Below, in pieces: positions 24,038 through 34,135 of a stretch of 64,000 bases of DNA. The position numbers and the translations under genes are program-made. The stretch comes from Propionivibrio soli (GTDB lineage: Bacteria; Pseudomonadota; Gammaproteobacteria; Burkholderiales; Rhodocyclaceae): the NCBI RefSeq assembly GCF_025770765.1, contig NZ_JANZKY010000007.1:1-64000 (forward strand). The letters run 5' to 3'. Below the pieces are notes generated by a model. It was not told where the DNA came from. It searched no databases and was given only the letters and a program-made list of their open reading frames with translations. Each line of letters begins with the position of its first letter. The stretch's first letter is position 1.

Positions 24038-24053
24038 CTGGCATGGAACCTGC
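24038..24053 (+). promoter_or_regulatory. Sigma-54 promoter of nifLA
   Basis: CTGGCATGGAACCTGC has the GG and GC of the -24/-12 elements at the right spacing. Transcription would begin near 24065, 15 nt before the nifL GTG. It suggests nifLA is autoactivated by NifA or driven by NtrC. Confidence 0.7.
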
Positions 24054-24079
24054 GTCGAGTTCCGTAAACGGAGGAGATC

Positions 24080-25612
24080 GTGACGACCAGCAACCACGAA
24101 CGGATTCTCGAACAGGCCGCGGCGATCGCGCCGGCCGTATTCCGTCAGGCCGTGGAACAGGTCGATCTCGCGATTTCGATCACCGACGCCGATGCCAACA
24201 TCCTGTACGTGAATTCGGCGTTCACCCGTACGACGGGCTACTCGTCGGAGGAGGTGATCGGTCAGAACCAGTCCTTGCTCTCCAACAAATCCACGCCGAA
24301 CGAGGTCTATGCGGCCATGTGGGCGCAGATCGCGAGCGGCCAGCCGTGGAGCGGACGCCTCGTAAACCGGCGCAAGGACGGTAGCAAGTACCTCGCGGAC
24401 CTGATGATCACGCCGGTGGTCGATCGGCTCGGAGCCATCACGAGCTACCTCGGTATCCATCGCGACGTCACGCTGCTGCACCAGTTGGAGTGCGAGGTCA
24501 GCGGCCAGAAAGCCTTGATCGAATCCGTCGTCGACGCTGCGCCGGTTGTTCTCGCGTTGCTCGATACGAGCGAGCGCGTCGTGCTCGACAACCACGAATA
24601 CAAAAAACTCATGGGCGATCTGCGCATGGTCGAACCGGCGACGCTGATACTCGATGCCGTGCGCGCCGACCTTGGCCACGATCTGGCGCCGGCGCGGGAG
24701 GGGGCATCGGCGTTCAGCGAGCGCGAAATCCGTATTGATTCGCGCGGCATGCCGCGCTGGTTTTCGTGCTCCGGTATCTGGGTGCAGCGCGAGGACGGCA
24801 ATGCGGACAACTTCTTCAGCCCGCGTCGGGAGCTTTGCCTGTTGCTCGTCGCCAAGGAAACGACGCGCCAGCGGGCGGAACAGGAAAAGACGCGCATGGC
24901 GTTGCTGCAGGCGATGACCGCCGAGGACGCCCGGGTCGACGGTCTGCGCGAAACGCTTTCGGCGGCCGTGTTCAAGATCGAGGGGCCGATCAACATTATG
25001 GCTTCGGTTCTGGCGACGATCGAGCGGCGTGGCGGGCGCGATCCCGCCGGTCTTGCGCTTACGGAAGTTCTCGCCGCGGGCCGCGACGCGATCAACAGCC
25101 TGCGCAGCGTCATTCCCGAGCACCGGCCGGAATCGCGCACGGCGGTCAATATCAACGAGATCATGCGCGACGTGCTCGACCTCACAACGACCCGCATGCT
25201 CGCCGCCGGGATCACCGTGCACTGGCGACCGCAGGCCGTCGTTCGTTCGCTGAACGCCTACCCCAGCCGCCTGCGGGCCATGTTCCGCGCGCTCGTCGAG
25301 AATGCGATCGATGCGATGAATGTCAAGGGTTGGAACGAGCGCGAGTTACGCATCACGACACGCGGTGCGACGGGCAGCGTGGACGTCCTGGTCGAGGACA
25401 GCGGGCCCGGTATCCCGGCCGAACTGAGGTTGAAAGTCTTCGAGCCGTTCTTTTCGACGCGCAAAGCGGGTGGCCGCCATCTCGGAACGGGCCTGTCGCT
25501 CGCGCAGCAGGTGGCTGCCGATCATGACGGTGTGATCGAGATCGGGACATCGGAGCTCGGGGGATGCGGTGTGCGCGTCGCTCTGCCGACGTCCGGCAAG
25601 GCATCGGTATGA
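24080..25612 (+). CDS. nifL: Nitrogen fixation regulatory protein NifL
   Basis: The 510-residue flavoprotein holds NifA inactive under oxygen or fixed nitrogen. Residues about 20-140 form a PAS domain ([35 protein letters not shown]) expected to bind FAD. A second PAS-like region follows to about 270. The C-terminal histidine-kinase-like part has [20 protein letters not shown] and [10 protein letters not shown] for nucleotide binding. The phospho-acceptor His is absent: the H-box place reads [17 protein letters not shown], so no phosphotransfer is expected. The start is GTG with GGAGGAG upstream. Its TGA overlaps the nifA ATG. Confidence 0.94.
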   Translation: MTTSNHERILEQAAAIAPAVFRQAVEQVDLAISITDADANILYVNSAFTRTTGYSSEEVIGQNQSLLSNKSTPNEVYAAMWAQIASGQPWSGRLVNRRKDGSKYLADLMITPVVDRLGAITSYLGIHRDVTLLHQLECEVSGQKALIESVVDAAPVVLALLDTSERVVLDNHEYKKLMGDLRMVEPATLILDAVRADLGHDLAPAREGASAFSEREIRIDSRGMPRWFSCSGIWVQREDGNADNFFSPRRELCLLLVAKETTRQRAEQEKTRMALLQAMTAEDARVDGLRETLSAAVFKIEGPINIMASVLATIERRGGRDPAGLALTEVLAAGRDAINSLRSVIPEHRPESRTAVNINEIMRDVLDLTTTRMLAAGITVHWRPQAVVRSLNAYPSRLRAMFRALVENAIDAMNVKGWNERELRITTRGATGSVDVLVEDSGPGIPAELRLKVFEPFFSTRKAGGRHLGTGLSLAQQVAADHDGVIEIGTSELGGCGVRVALPTSGKASV

Positions 25613-27183
25613 ACGGTGAAGTCAACCGCGCCGGATTGAGTTCGCTGCGGCGCACCGAACTCGAAGCCCTGTACAGCGTGGGAGAAATCCTGTCGCGCTC
25701 GCTCGAGTTCCGGCAAACGGTACGCGAGGTGTTGCGCGTTCTCGATGAGCAGGCGGGCATGAGCCGGAGCATGGTGACCGTGCTCGATCCGGCAACCGGC
25801 GATCTCGTCGTCAATGCGACGAGCATGGGCGACGATGTCGCCCACGGTGGCGTGCGCTACCAATCCGGAGAAGGCCTGCTCGGCCTCATCCTGGAAGAGA
25901 GGAGAACGGTCGCGTTAACGACGGCGGGCGACGATGCGCGTTTCCTCAACCGGCTCGATCTCTACGAACGGCGGTTGCCGTTCATCGCGGCACCGATCAA
26001 CGTCGGCGGCGAGCTTCAGGGCGTCCTCGCGGTCCAGCCCAACACGCCCGACGACGGCTTGCTCGATGAGCGCACGCGCTTTGTCGAGATGGTGGCAAAC
26101 CTGATCGGGCAGAACGTGCGGCTCTCGCTCGACATCGAGGCGGAGAAGAAGGATCTTGCCGAGGAGCGCGACAATCTGCGCCGGACCGTTCGCCATCAAT
26201 ATGGTTTTGACAACATCATCGGGCACTCGGCGGCGATGCGGCGGGTATTCGATCAGGTGCGCATGGTATCGAAGTGGAATACGACGGTCCTGTTGCGCGG
26301 CGAAACCGGTACCGGCAAGGAACTCATCGCCAACGCCATCCATTACCATTCGCCTCGTTCGCGGGGCGCCTGCGTGCGCCTCAACTGCGCGTCGTTGCCC
26401 GAGAACCTGCTCGAATCGGAACTGTTCGGGCACGAGAAGGGCGCGTTCACCGGCGCCGTGACGGCGCGTTGCGGGCGATTCGAAGCGGCCGATGGCGGCA
26501 CGATCTTTCTCGACGAGATCGGCGAAATCTCGCCGGCTTTTCAGGCCAAGCTGCTGCGCGTACTGCAGGAGGGCGAACTGGAACGCGTCGGTGGTACGCG
26601 CACGGTGAAGGTCGACGTGCGCGTGATCGCCGCCACGCATCGCGACCTCGAAGCGGCGGTCGATGCGGGCGGCTTCCGTGAGGACCTCTATTATCGCCTG
26701 AACGTGATGCCCATCGTCCTACCGCCCTTGCGCGAACGGCTCGAAGACGTGCCGGATCTCGCGCGCTTCCTGATCGAGCGCGTCGGCGAGGCTCAGGGGC
26801 GGCGGCTCTCGCTCAGCGAGTCGGCGATCCGCCGCCTGACGCAATATGCCTGGCCCGGCAACGTACGCGAACTTGAGAACTGCCTGGAGCGCGCGTCGGT
26901 CATGTCCGAATCCGGCGTCATCGATGCCGAATTGATCATCCTCGATCGCCAGCGCGAGGGCGGTATCGCGGCTTCGCCGGCGGCTTTCGTTCTGCCGCGG
27001 CCTGTGCCCGTGTCTCTGACGGCCGGCGACGGCGATTCGCCGCTGGATGAACGCGCGCGCGTCATCGCGGCGCTTGAACAGGCCGGGTGGGTACAGGCCC
27101 GCGCCGCGCGTCTGCTCGGCATGACGCCGCGACAGATTGCCTACCGCATCCAGACGCTTAATATCGAGGTCAAGCAGATTTGA
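25609..27183 (+). CDS. nifA: Nif-specific sigma-54 activator NifA
   Basis: The 524-residue activator has an N-terminal GAF domain (about 25-170), an AAA+ domain and a Fis-type helix-turn-helix at the end ([16 protein letters not shown]). The AAA+ part shows [15 protein letters not shown] (Walker A), the GAFTGA sigma-54 contact loop in [10 protein letters not shown] and [12 protein letters not shown] (Walker B). The linker between AAA+ and DNA-binding domains lacks the Cys pair of oxygen-sensing NifA proteins, which fits control by NifL. The start at 25609 overlaps the nifL stop; an in-frame extension to 25564 is rejected. Confidence 0.96.
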   Translation: MNGEVNRAGLSSLRRTELEALYSVGEILSRSLEFRQTVREVLRVLDEQAGMSRSMVTVLDPATGDLVVNATSMGDDVAHGGVRYQSGEGLLGLILEERRTVALTTAGDDARFLNRLDLYERRLPFIAAPINVGGELQGVLAVQPNTPDDGLLDERTRFVEMVANLIGQNVRLSLDIEAEKKDLAEERDNLRRTVRHQYGFDNIIGHSAAMRRVFDQVRMVSKWNTTVLLRGETGTGKELIANAIHYHSPRSRGACVRLNCASLPENLLESELFGHEKGAFTGAVTARCGRFEAADGGTIFLDEIGEISPAFQAKLLRVLQEGELERVGGTRTVKVDVRVIAATHRDLEAAVDAGGFREDLYYRLNVMPIVLPPLRERLEDVPDLARFLIERVGEAQGRRLSLSESAIRRLTQYAWPGNVRELENCLERASVMSESGVIDAELIILDRQREGGIAASPAAFVLPRPVPVSLTAGDGDSPLDERARVIAALEQAGWVQARAARLLGMTPRQIAYRIQTLNIEVKQI

Positions 27184-27230
27184 GCGGATCGCCTCCGCCG
27201 ACCCGAGATGCGATTCGGAGAAAGGACACC

Positions 27231-27440
27231 ATGGCGCCCGAAGACGACGGCCGATTCATCGCCTGCCTCAACTATTGCATGCACGACCCAGAGACCGGCT
27301 ATTGCCTGACCTGCGGACGACCGCCGATCGAGGTGATCGGTTTCGGCAACTCGCGGCTGGCGGCGATGTTCGTTCAGGAGGTGCCGACCGACGCCGGGGA
27401 GACGAGTGGCAAGGAACCCAAGGCGATCGATGACGCCTAG
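27231..27440 (+). CDS. Small Cys-rich protein, DUF1289-like, downstream of nifA
   Basis: The 69-residue protein starts MAPEDDGRFIACLNYCMHDP. Four Cys lie in C-x3-C-x8-C-x2-C-G-R, resembling DUF1289 proteins and suggesting a small metal site. AAAGGA precedes the ATG. It lies 47 bp after nifA on the same strand, so it is probably cotranscribed with nifLA. The function is unknown; a role tied to nitrogen fixation is inferred from position only. Confidence 0.65.
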   Translation: MAPEDDGRFIACLNYCMHDPETGYCLTCGRPPIEVIGFGNSRLAAMFVQEVPTDAGETSGKEPKAIDDA

Positions 27441-27634
27441 AAGCATGCCGCCAAGATTACGCCGCCGGAAACACGCTCACGCCGCATGGACGGGCGCTTC
27501 TCGCCGACCGAATTTCTGGGGGACCTTCGAGCTCAGCCTATCGAGCAGCGCGGCAAGGACGAACGAAATGTGCGTGGTCGCCATGGCGCGATGAACCGCG
27601 TCGCGCCAGACTGTTGCAATGCTCCCTACGGTCT

Positions 27635-28237
27635 TCACGCTCCCCGCAGAAGTTCGTCAGACACAATCCACAGTGCGGTCGCGGCGAGGAGTAAGGCCAT
27701 CACATAGTTGAACAGGCGTAGCGCGTGCGGTTCGCTCAGGCGATGGCGCAACTGGTCGCCGGCCACCGCCCATACCGCGACGCACGGCAGGTTCACGACG
27801 GTGCACAGCATGGCCATCGACAATGCCGCGTCCCAGCCGGCTCCGTGCGGCAGAAACAGAATCGAGGCGTTGATCCCCATCATCCACGCCTTGGGGTTAA
27901 CCCACTGGAACAAAGCCGCGCCCACAAATCCGAGCGGTTGTCCGCTCTTGCCGGTGCCGGGCTGCCCGGCATGCGCTTGCCGCCAAGCCAACCACAGGAG
28001 ATACGCACAGCCGGCCAGAACCAGTCCGATCCGCAGACCGTCGAGCCACGTCATGACCCAGGCGAGCAGGCCGGCCACGATGGCGACCTGTGCCCCGTGC
28101 CCAATGGAGATGCCAAGCATGTGCGGGACGGTACGGCGAAAACCGAAATTCACGCCGCTCGCGGCCAGCATCAGGTTGTTCGGTCCGGGCGTTACGGACA
28201 TCGTCGCCATGTAGGTCATCAATGGAAGGTCGATCAT
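27635..28237 (-). CDS. LysE/RhtB family amino acid exporter
   Basis: The 200-residue protein starts MIDLPLMTYMATMSVTPGPN and has six membrane helices. The motif SVTPGPNNLMLAASGVNFGF is the LysE/RhtB signature, and LFQWVNPKAWMMGINA is the second conserved block. Such proteins export amino acids or derivatives. The start is placed at 28237 rather than 28270 because the leading residues would be hydrophilic and unlike the family. It is divergent from a MocR-type regulator, a common pairing in which the regulator controls the exporter. Confidence 0.88.
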   Translation of the reverse strand: MIDLPLMTYMATMSVTPGPNNLMLAASGVNFGFRRTVPHMLGISIGHGAQVAIVAGLLAWVMTWLDGLRIGLVLAGCAYLLWLAWRQAHAGQPGTGKSGQPLGFVGAALFQWVNPKAWMMGINASILFLPHGAGWDAALSMAMLCTVVNLPCVAVWAVAGDQLRHRLSEPHALRLFNYVMALLLAATALWIVSDELLRGA

Positions 28238-28284
28238 TGCAGGCTCCGGACAGTCGTTGAGCCTGTACACTAGGGAAAAACCGC

Positions 28285-28327
28285 TTGAGGTTACAGATTC
28301 AGTTTTTATAATCTATACTGGTTACAG
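28285..28327 (+). promoter_or_regulatory. mocR promoter flanked by direct repeats GGTTACAG
   Basis: TTGAGG (28285-28290), 16 bp and TATAAT (28307-28312) form a sigma-70 promoter. Two identical GGTTACAG boxes lie at 28289-28296 and 28320-28327, 31 bp apart (three helical turns) and on either side of the -10. MocR-type regulators bind paired direct repeats of this kind. Confidence 0.6.
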
Positions 28328-28381
28328 TTTGAACAATAGAAAACTGTGCCCGTTGGGCAATCCGCCTTCTGTATCCACTCA

Positions 28382-29821
28382 ATGAACGATATTGCCGGCT
28401 CTCTCTACCAATCCCTCGCCGAAGAGTTGCGAACCGCCATAAGCGACGGGCGGCTTCCCGCCGGATCGCGCCTGCCGTCGGTACGCGAAACGGCGCGTAA
28501 CCGCAGTCTGAGCATCAACACCGTGCTGGCCGCCTACCGCCAGCTTGAGGCACGCGGCCAAGTCGAAGCCCGGCCCCAATCGGGCTATTTTGTGCGTTCG
28601 CGCCTGGCGGAACCCGCCGGGCCGTCCGAGTCCGCCCGTCCCGCACGGGCGTTGCCCGCCGAAACCGCGGTGCTGGACCGGATCGAGGCCGTCCTGGCGG
28701 CGCAGTCGGACCCGGCCACTATCGACCTGTCATTGGCTTGCCCGACGAGCCGGGATTTCTATCCCGGAAAGCAGTTGACCCGGTTGATGACCGAAACCGC
28801 GCGGCGCAAGCCCGAGCTGCTGACTGACTACTCGCTGCCGCCGGGGCCGTTGCTTCTGCGCCGCGAAATCTGCCGGCACGCGCGTGACCTTGGCATGACG
28901 CTCGCTTCCGAAAACATCATCCTGACCAATGGTTGCATGGAGGCGTTGCAACTCGCATTGCGTGCGGTTACACGGCCGGGCGACACCGTCGCCATCGAGT
29001 CGCCAACTTACTTCAATCTGATCTCGCTGGCCGACCACCTCGGCTTGCGCGCGATCGAAGTGCCCACGCACCCGGGTCAAGGCATGTCGCTCGACGCGCT
29101 GGAATTGCTGCTTTCGGAAAAGCGGGTGCAGGCTGTCGTATCCATGCCGAGCGTGCACAATCCGCTCGGCACCAGCATGCCCGTCGCAGCCAAGAAACGT
29201 TTGGCGGCGCTGGCGAAGGACTGGAGCGTCCCGGTCATCGAAGATGCGCTCTACGCCGAGCTTCAATACGCGACACCGTTGCAACCGACAGTGAAATCGT
29301 TCGACGACGACGGCTGGGTGATCCTTTGCACCTCCTACACCAAGGCGCTGGCTCCCGGTTTTCGCGTAGGGTGGATGGAAGCCGGGCGTTTCCGGCGGCG
29401 GATCGCTGCGCTCAAGTTCAGCGCGTCGTTGGCACAACCTGCCTTTCTCGGCGAAGTCATCGGTGCCTACCTCGCCACCGGCGGCTACGCTCAGCACTTG
29501 CGCCGTTTGCGTCGGCTCTACGCCGCCCAGGTCGACCGACTGCGCGGGTTGATCGAAAGCGGCTTCCCGGTTGGCACCCGCGCCACAGAGCCGACGGGCG
29601 GGTTCCTGGTATGGGTGGAATTGCCTGAGGGTTGCGACGGCAACCGCCTCTGCGACGACGCGCTGCGGCGCGACATCACCATCACCCCGGGCAGCTTGTT
29701 CTCACCCTCTGGCCGTCACCGCCGCCACATTCGCTTATCGGCTTGCCACCACTTCTCAGACCGTCACGTGCACGCCTTGCTGACGCTCGGGGAACTGGCG
29801 CGCGAACAACTCGGCGGGTGA
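28382..29821 (+). CDS. MocR family regulator (GntR DNA-binding domain fused to class I aminotransferase)
   Basis: The 479-residue protein starts MNDIAGSLYQSLAEELRTAI. Residues 1-75 form a GntR winged helix (LPSVRETARNRSLSINTVLA). From about 100 it is a fold-type I aminotransferase: TNGCMEALQLALRAV, SMPSVHNPLGTSMP, EDALYAEL, and SYTKALAPGFRVGWM, which contains the Lys that binds PLP. MocR proteins sense amino acids through PLP. The divergent LysE-type exporter is the obvious target. The start at 28382 was chosen because residues before it are not GntR-like. Confidence 0.9.
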   Translation: MNDIAGSLYQSLAEELRTAISDGRLPAGSRLPSVRETARNRSLSINTVLAAYRQLEARGQVEARPQSGYFVRSRLAEPAGPSESARPARALPAETAVLDRIEAVLAAQSDPATIDLSLACPTSRDFYPGKQLTRLMTETARRKPELLTDYSLPPGPLLLRREICRHARDLGMTLASENIILTNGCMEALQLALRAVTRPGDTVAIESPTYFNLISLADHLGLRAIEVPTHPGQGMSLDALELLLSEKRVQAVVSMPSVHNPLGTSMPVAAKKRLAALAKDWSVPVIEDALYAELQYATPLQPTVKSFDDDGWVILCTSYTKALAPGFRVGWMEAGRFRRRIAALKFSASLAQPAFLGEVIGAYLATGGYAQHLRRLRRLYAAQVDRLRGLIESGFPVGTRATEPTGGFLVWVELPEGCDGNRLCDDALRRDITITPGSLFSPSGRHRRHIRLSACHHFSDRHVHALLTLGELAREQLGG

Positions 29822-29927
29822 GGCCTGCGGGCCGGCCGGTGTCCGGTTAGCGGCCGGCCTCGTATCGGAGCCGAGAGAACGCTGGCCAGACCGCGGGGCC
29901 GCAGCGCCGAGCGGCCTCATCGCCCGG

Positions 29928-31469
29928 CTAATGTCCGCCCACCGAAGCGTCGACCTTGCGTCGCGGCTTGGGCGCCAGCCAGATTGCCAATGCCGCGAAG
30001 ATGAAGGCGATGCCGACCGCCGCCATCACCTGATTCGTCGCCAGCATGACGGCTTGTCCGTTCACCAACCGGTCGACCGACTGCAATACCGCGTCGGCGC
30101 TCATCCCGGTGCTCTCGAGCAGGCCGCGAACGTGTTGATCGGCATCCGCGAGACCGACCAACTCGGCGTGATTGCGCGTGATCTGGTCATCCCAGACCGT
30201 CGTGATCAGCGAGGTGGCGAAGGCCCCCGAGAGGGTACGCAGAAAGTTCATCAGGCCGGCGGCGGACGCCGTTTCATCCGGTTCGACGCTGGCGAGCGCT
30301 AAGCCGGTCAGTGGAACGAAGAAGAACGGCAGACCCAATCCCATCAACATCAATGGCTGCGATACGCTCCAGTAATCCATGTCGGTGGTGGCAATCGTGC
30401 GCAGGAGCGTCACGATGCCGAGCCAGATGACGCCGCCGAAAACGAGCTTGCGCGGGTCGACGCGGTGCGACAACGTGGCGGCGACTGGTGCCATGAACAC
30501 GGCAAAAACCCCGGTCCATGCTGTCGCCATGCCGGCCGATGTCGCCGTATAGCCCATGTAGGTCTGCAACCACTGCGGCGTGAGTACGTTGGCACCGAAG
30601 AAGGCGGCAAACGCCAGGCTGATGGTCAGCACGCTGACCGAAAAGCCGCGGTGGCGAAAGACGCGCAGATCGACAACGGGATGCTTGTCGTGCAATTCCC
30701 AGATGAGAAAGGCGGCGAACCCAATGACAGCGATCACGGCCAGCGCAACGATCTCATGCGAGGAGAACCAGTCGAGGTTCTTGCCCTCGTCGAGCATGAT
30801 CTGCAGGGAACCGACCCAAACGACGAGCAGGATCAGGCCGATTCGGTCGATGGGACTCTTGTTCGGGGAAAGCTCATAGCGCTTGAGCATATTCCACGCG
30901 ATGAAGGCGCAGGCGAGGGCGATCGGAAGATTGATCCAGAAGATCCATGGCCAGCTGTATTCGTCGCATAGATACCCGCCGAGAATCGGTCCGAGCACTG
31001 GCGCTACCAGCGTGGTCATCGACCACAGACCGATCGCCGCAGCGGCCTTCTCGGCCGGGAAAATCCGCAGTAGCAGCGTCTGCGACAGCGGCATCAGCGG
31101 CCCACCGGCGAGACCCTGGCAGACCCGCGCGAAAACGAGCATGCCGAGGGAGTTGGAAACGCCGCATAGTGCGGAGAAAGCGCCGAATGCCGCCATGGCC
31201 GTGACGAACACGCGCACCGCGCCGAAGCGAGCGGCGAGCCATCCGGTCAGCGGTACGGTGATGGCTTCGGCCACGGCGTACGACGTGATGACCCATGTCC
31301 CCTGGCTGGTCGTCGCGCCCAAACCGCCTGCGATGTTGGGCACGGACACGTTGGCGATGGTTGTGTCGAGCACGGCGATGAAGTTGGCAGCGGCGAGAAT
31401 GATGGCCGCCGCCCACAGCATGCCGCCCGTCAGTGGCGCCTGACCGTTGGTGGTCTGCGTATGGCTCAT
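29928..31469 (-). CDS. EmrB/QacA family multidrug efflux transporter
   Basis: The 513-residue protein has 14 membrane helices and belongs to the DHA2 branch of the major facilitator family. FIAVLDTTIANVSVPNIAGG is the motif of the first helix, GWLAARFGAVRVFV the loop 2-3 motif and GGPLMPLSQTLLLRIFPAE the following block. It works with the adaptor EmrA and an outer-membrane channel, both encoded immediately upstream in the operon. It exports drugs or hydrophobic acids using the proton gradient. Confidence 0.92.
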   Translation of the reverse strand: MSHTQTTNGQAPLTGGMLWAAAIILAAANFIAVLDTTIANVSVPNIAGGLGATTSQGTWVITSYAVAEAITVPLTGWLAARFGAVRVFVTAMAAFGAFSALCGVSNSLGMLVFARVCQGLAGGPLMPLSQTLLLRIFPAEKAAAAIGLWSMTTLVAPVLGPILGGYLCDEYSWPWIFWINLPIALACAFIAWNMLKRYELSPNKSPIDRIGLILLVVWVGSLQIMLDEGKNLDWFSSHEIVALAVIAVIGFAAFLIWELHDKHPVVDLRVFRHRGFSVSVLTISLAFAAFFGANVLTPQWLQTYMGYTATSAGMATAWTGVFAVFMAPVAATLSHRVDPRKLVFGGVIWLGIVTLLRTIATTDMDYWSVSQPLMLMGLGLPFFFVPLTGLALASVEPDETASAAGLMNFLRTLSGAFATSLITTVWDDQITRNHAELVGLADADQHVRGLLESTGMSADAVLQSVDRLVNGQAVMLATNQVMAAVGIAFIFAALAIWLAPKPRRKVDASVGGH

Positions 31470-31485
31470 GTCGGGTCGTCCGTTA

Positions 31486-32619
31486 TCAGCTACGTTCGCT
31501 GGTGTCGATCTTCACGGTCATCGACAGGCCGACCTTGAGCGGGTTGGCCTGCAATTCGACCGGGTCGAGCTTGATACGCACCGGCAGGCGTTGTACGACT
31601 TTGATCCAGTTGCCGGTGGCATTTTGTGCCGGGATGGCGGCGAAAGCGGCGCCCGAGCCGCCGGAGAAGCCTTCCACGACGCCGTGGTACGTCACCGAGC
31701 TGCCGTAGATATCGGCATTCAACGTGACGGGCTGGCCGACCCGCACGTTTTCCAACTGCACTTCCTTGAAGTTGGCATCGACATGCATTTCATGGGACGG
31801 AACGACGGCAAGCAACGGTGTTCCGGCCTGCACGCGCTGGCCGAGTTGCGCTTGGCGCTTGGCGACGACGCCGCTGACGGGAGCGCGAATGATCGTGCGT
31901 TCGAGGTCGATCGCTGCCTGGTCGCGGCGTGCCCGCGCCAGCGCGACCTCGGGATTGGTGTCCACCGAGGTGTCGACAATCAGGGCCGCGTTCGCCTCCT
32001 TCGAACCGATGGCCGCCGTCCGGTTCGCCCGCGCCTGTTCGGCGCCAGCCCGCGCTGAGGTCAGGTTGGCCTGCGCTGAGGCGAAGGCGTTCTGTGCCCG
32101 GGTCAGTTCGTCGCCCGAGACCGAGCCGGACGCCGACAACACCTCGCGTCGTTGCAGGTCGATACGGGCGCGTTCGAAGTCGGCTTCCGCCGAAGCGAGT
32201 TGAGCGGAGGCGCGCTTCTCGTCAGCCTCGCGGGCGGCGATCTGCGCCGTCAAACCCCCATCGGTGGCTACGTAGCCCTTCACGCGGCGGATGGCGCGGC
32301 CCAGTTCGGCTTCCGCTTGCGCGAGCGCGAGTTTGGCGTCGGTCGGATCGATGACAATCAGGACATCACCTTGCTTCACTGTCTGGGTATCAGTGACGCG
32401 TACTTCGCGGATCGTTCCGCCGATCTCCGGCGTCACCTGAGCCATTTCAACCGCGGCGTAAGCGTTGTCGGTACTCACGTAGTGCGAGGCGTAGAAGAAC
32501 CAGTAAGCGCCAAAGACCGCCCCTACGGCGGCGACGATGCCGGCCAGACGGAGAAGCAGTTTCTTGCGGCGCGGCTCGTCGCCTTGGCGACCGGCGGAAG
32601 CGAGTGAGTTTTCAGACAT
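31486..32619 (-). CDS. EmrA/HlyD family membrane fusion protein
   Basis: The 377-residue adaptor starts with a short polar part, RRKKLLLRLAGIVAAVGAVF and one membrane helix. A lipoyl-like half-motif (YVSTDNAYAAVEMAQVTPEI), a long helical hairpin rich in Ala, Glu and Arg (residues about 90-210) and a second lipoyl half (IRAPVSGVVAKRQAQLGQRV) follow. It bridges the EmrB pump and the NodT-type channel across the periplasm. Confidence 0.92.
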   Translation of the reverse strand: MSENSLASAGRQGDEPRRKKLLLRLAGIVAAVGAVFGAYWFFYASHYVSTDNAYAAVEMAQVTPEIGGTIREVRVTDTQTVKQGDVLIVIDPTDAKLALAQAEAELGRAIRRVKGYVATDGGLTAQIAAREADEKRASAQLASAEADFERARIDLQRREVLSASGSVSGDELTRAQNAFASAQANLTSARAGAEQARANRTAAIGSKEANAALIVDTSVDTNPEVALARARRDQAAIDLERTIIRAPVSGVVAKRQAQLGQRVQAGTPLLAVVPSHEMHVDANFKEVQLENVRVGQPVTLNADIYGSSVTYHGVVEGFSGGSGAAFAAIPAQNATGNWIKVVQRLPVRIKLDPVELQANPLKVGLSMTVKIDTSERS

Positions 32620-32640
32620 GTTCGAGTCTCCTGTATTGGG

Positions 32641-34119
32641 TTAACCGTTCGATTGGCTCGTGGCGGGTGACGCTTCGTGATAGCCGCCGCCCAGCGCGCG
32701 GGCCAGGGCGACGTCGAGCGAGAAGGCTCGCGATTGCAGATCGGAAAGACTGCGCAGGCTATTGAGCAGGACGTCTTCGGCGGAGAGGACTTCCAGATAG
32801 TTGGCGAGGCCGCCGTCGTATCGGTTGCGCGCTACGCGATGCGCCTCGGCGGCCGCCGCGACCGCTTCTTCGGCTCTTGCCAGGCGAGCGGCCAATGCCT
32901 TTTGGCTCAAAGCGGCATCGGCGACCTCTTGCAGTGCCTGGGTGACCGTGCGGTTGTAGTTCGCCACCGATTCGTCGTAGGCGGCGACCGAACCGCGCAA
33001 CTCGGCACGCAGGCGACCGCCGGTGAAGATCGGCAGATAGAACGCTGGACCAATGCTGCCGACCGTCGAACCGCTGCGGGTCAGCTTGTCGAGCCCCAGC
33101 GACTGCACGCCGATGAATGCACTGAGATTGACGTTGGGATAGAACTCGGCCTTCTTCTGATCGATCCGGCGAAGCTGGGCCTCGGTTTGCAGGCGCGCGG
33201 CGACGATGTCGGGGCGTCGTCCCAGGAGATTGGCCGGCAGGTCGGCGGGCAAGCCGGGGGCCAGGGCGAGGTCAATTGCGGGGCGGGTGATCGTCAGCCC
33301 ACGATCGGGACCGGCGCCGAGCAATGCCGCCAGACGGTTGCGTTGCAGACCGATCGACTCGTCGACTTGCAGCAATTCGCCTTCTGCAGTGGCGCGGCGG
33401 GCTTCGGCATCGCGTACGCTGCCGCGGGTTTCCAGCCCGTTGGCAAAGCGCTCGGCGAAGAGCGCCGCAGTTCTGCTGCGAACTTCGACGGAACGCGCTG
33501 CCGTGTCGCGCGCGGCGAAAAGGCGTGCGAGTTCGGCATAGTTTGAGGCGATGCTGCTGGCGAGGATGAGCCGCGCCTGCGAGAGTTCCGCCCTGCTGGC
33601 TTCGAGTTGCGAGGTGGCGGCGGCGAGAGCGGCGCGATTCTTACCCCAGAAGTCGAGTTCCCAACTGAAATCGAGCGTCGCGCGCCCATAGTCCTGCCAT
33701 CCGTCCGGCGTCATGGCTTTAGGCGTCAAGTAGTTGTAGCTCTGCCGCTGCTCACTGGCGGATGCGTTGATGCCAACCTGGGGCATAAGTGCTGCGCCGG
33801 CCACTTGCCCTGCGGCTTCGGCGCGACGCAGTCTGGCCGCCGCGGCCGCCATATCCGGGGAGTCGCGCAGTGCTTCGTCGATCAGCGCATCGAGTTGCTT
33901 GTCACCATAGCTTTGCCACCAGCGCTCTTCAGGCCAGGAGGTCGCCGTGGCAGCGAAGGGCGATGCAGTCTCGTAGCCCGATGTGGGCTTGAGAACGGCA
34001 AAAGCGTCGAGTGACGGAAACTGCGCGCAGCCGCCGAGACCAACGAGCAGTGAGATGCCGCCGACTGCCAACAACGAGGGCGTTGCGCGGGAGCGTGGGG
34101 AAGAGACAAGAAATGGCAT
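32641..34119 (-). CDS. NodT family outer-membrane efflux lipoprotein
   Basis: The 492-residue protein starts MPFLVSSPRSRATPSLLAVG with the lipobox LVGLGGC, so it is a lipoprotein. Two OEP repeats follow, with FSWELDFWGKNRAALAAATS in the first and TGGRLRAELRGSVAAYDESV in the second. It forms the trimeric TolC-like channel of the pump. Start 34119 has AGAGG before it; the extension to 34179 runs over the palindromic operator and is rejected. It is the first gene of the nodT-emrA-emrB operon. Confidence 0.92.
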   Translation of the reverse strand: MPFLVSSPRSRATPSLLAVGGISLLVGLGGCAQFPSLDAFAVLKPTSGYETASPFAATATSWPEERWWQSYGDKQLDALIDEALRDSPDMAAAAARLRRAEAAGQVAGAALMPQVGINASASEQRQSYNYLTPKAMTPDGWQDYGRATLDFSWELDFWGKNRAALAAATSQLEASRAELSQARLILASSIASNYAELARLFAARDTAARSVEVRSRTAALFAERFANGLETRGSVRDAEARRATAEGELLQVDESIGLQRNRLAALLGAGPDRGLTITRPAIDLALAPGLPADLPANLLGRRPDIVAARLQTEAQLRRIDQKKAEFYPNVNLSAFIGVQSLGLDKLTRSGSTVGSIGPAFYLPIFTGGRLRAELRGSVAAYDESVANYNRTVTQALQEVADAALSQKALAARLARAEEAVAAAAEAHRVARNRYDGGLANYLEVLSAEDVLLNSLRSLSDLQSRAFSLDVALARALGGGYHEASPATSQSNG

Positions 34120-34135
34120 GTCGACCTCTTTCTGA

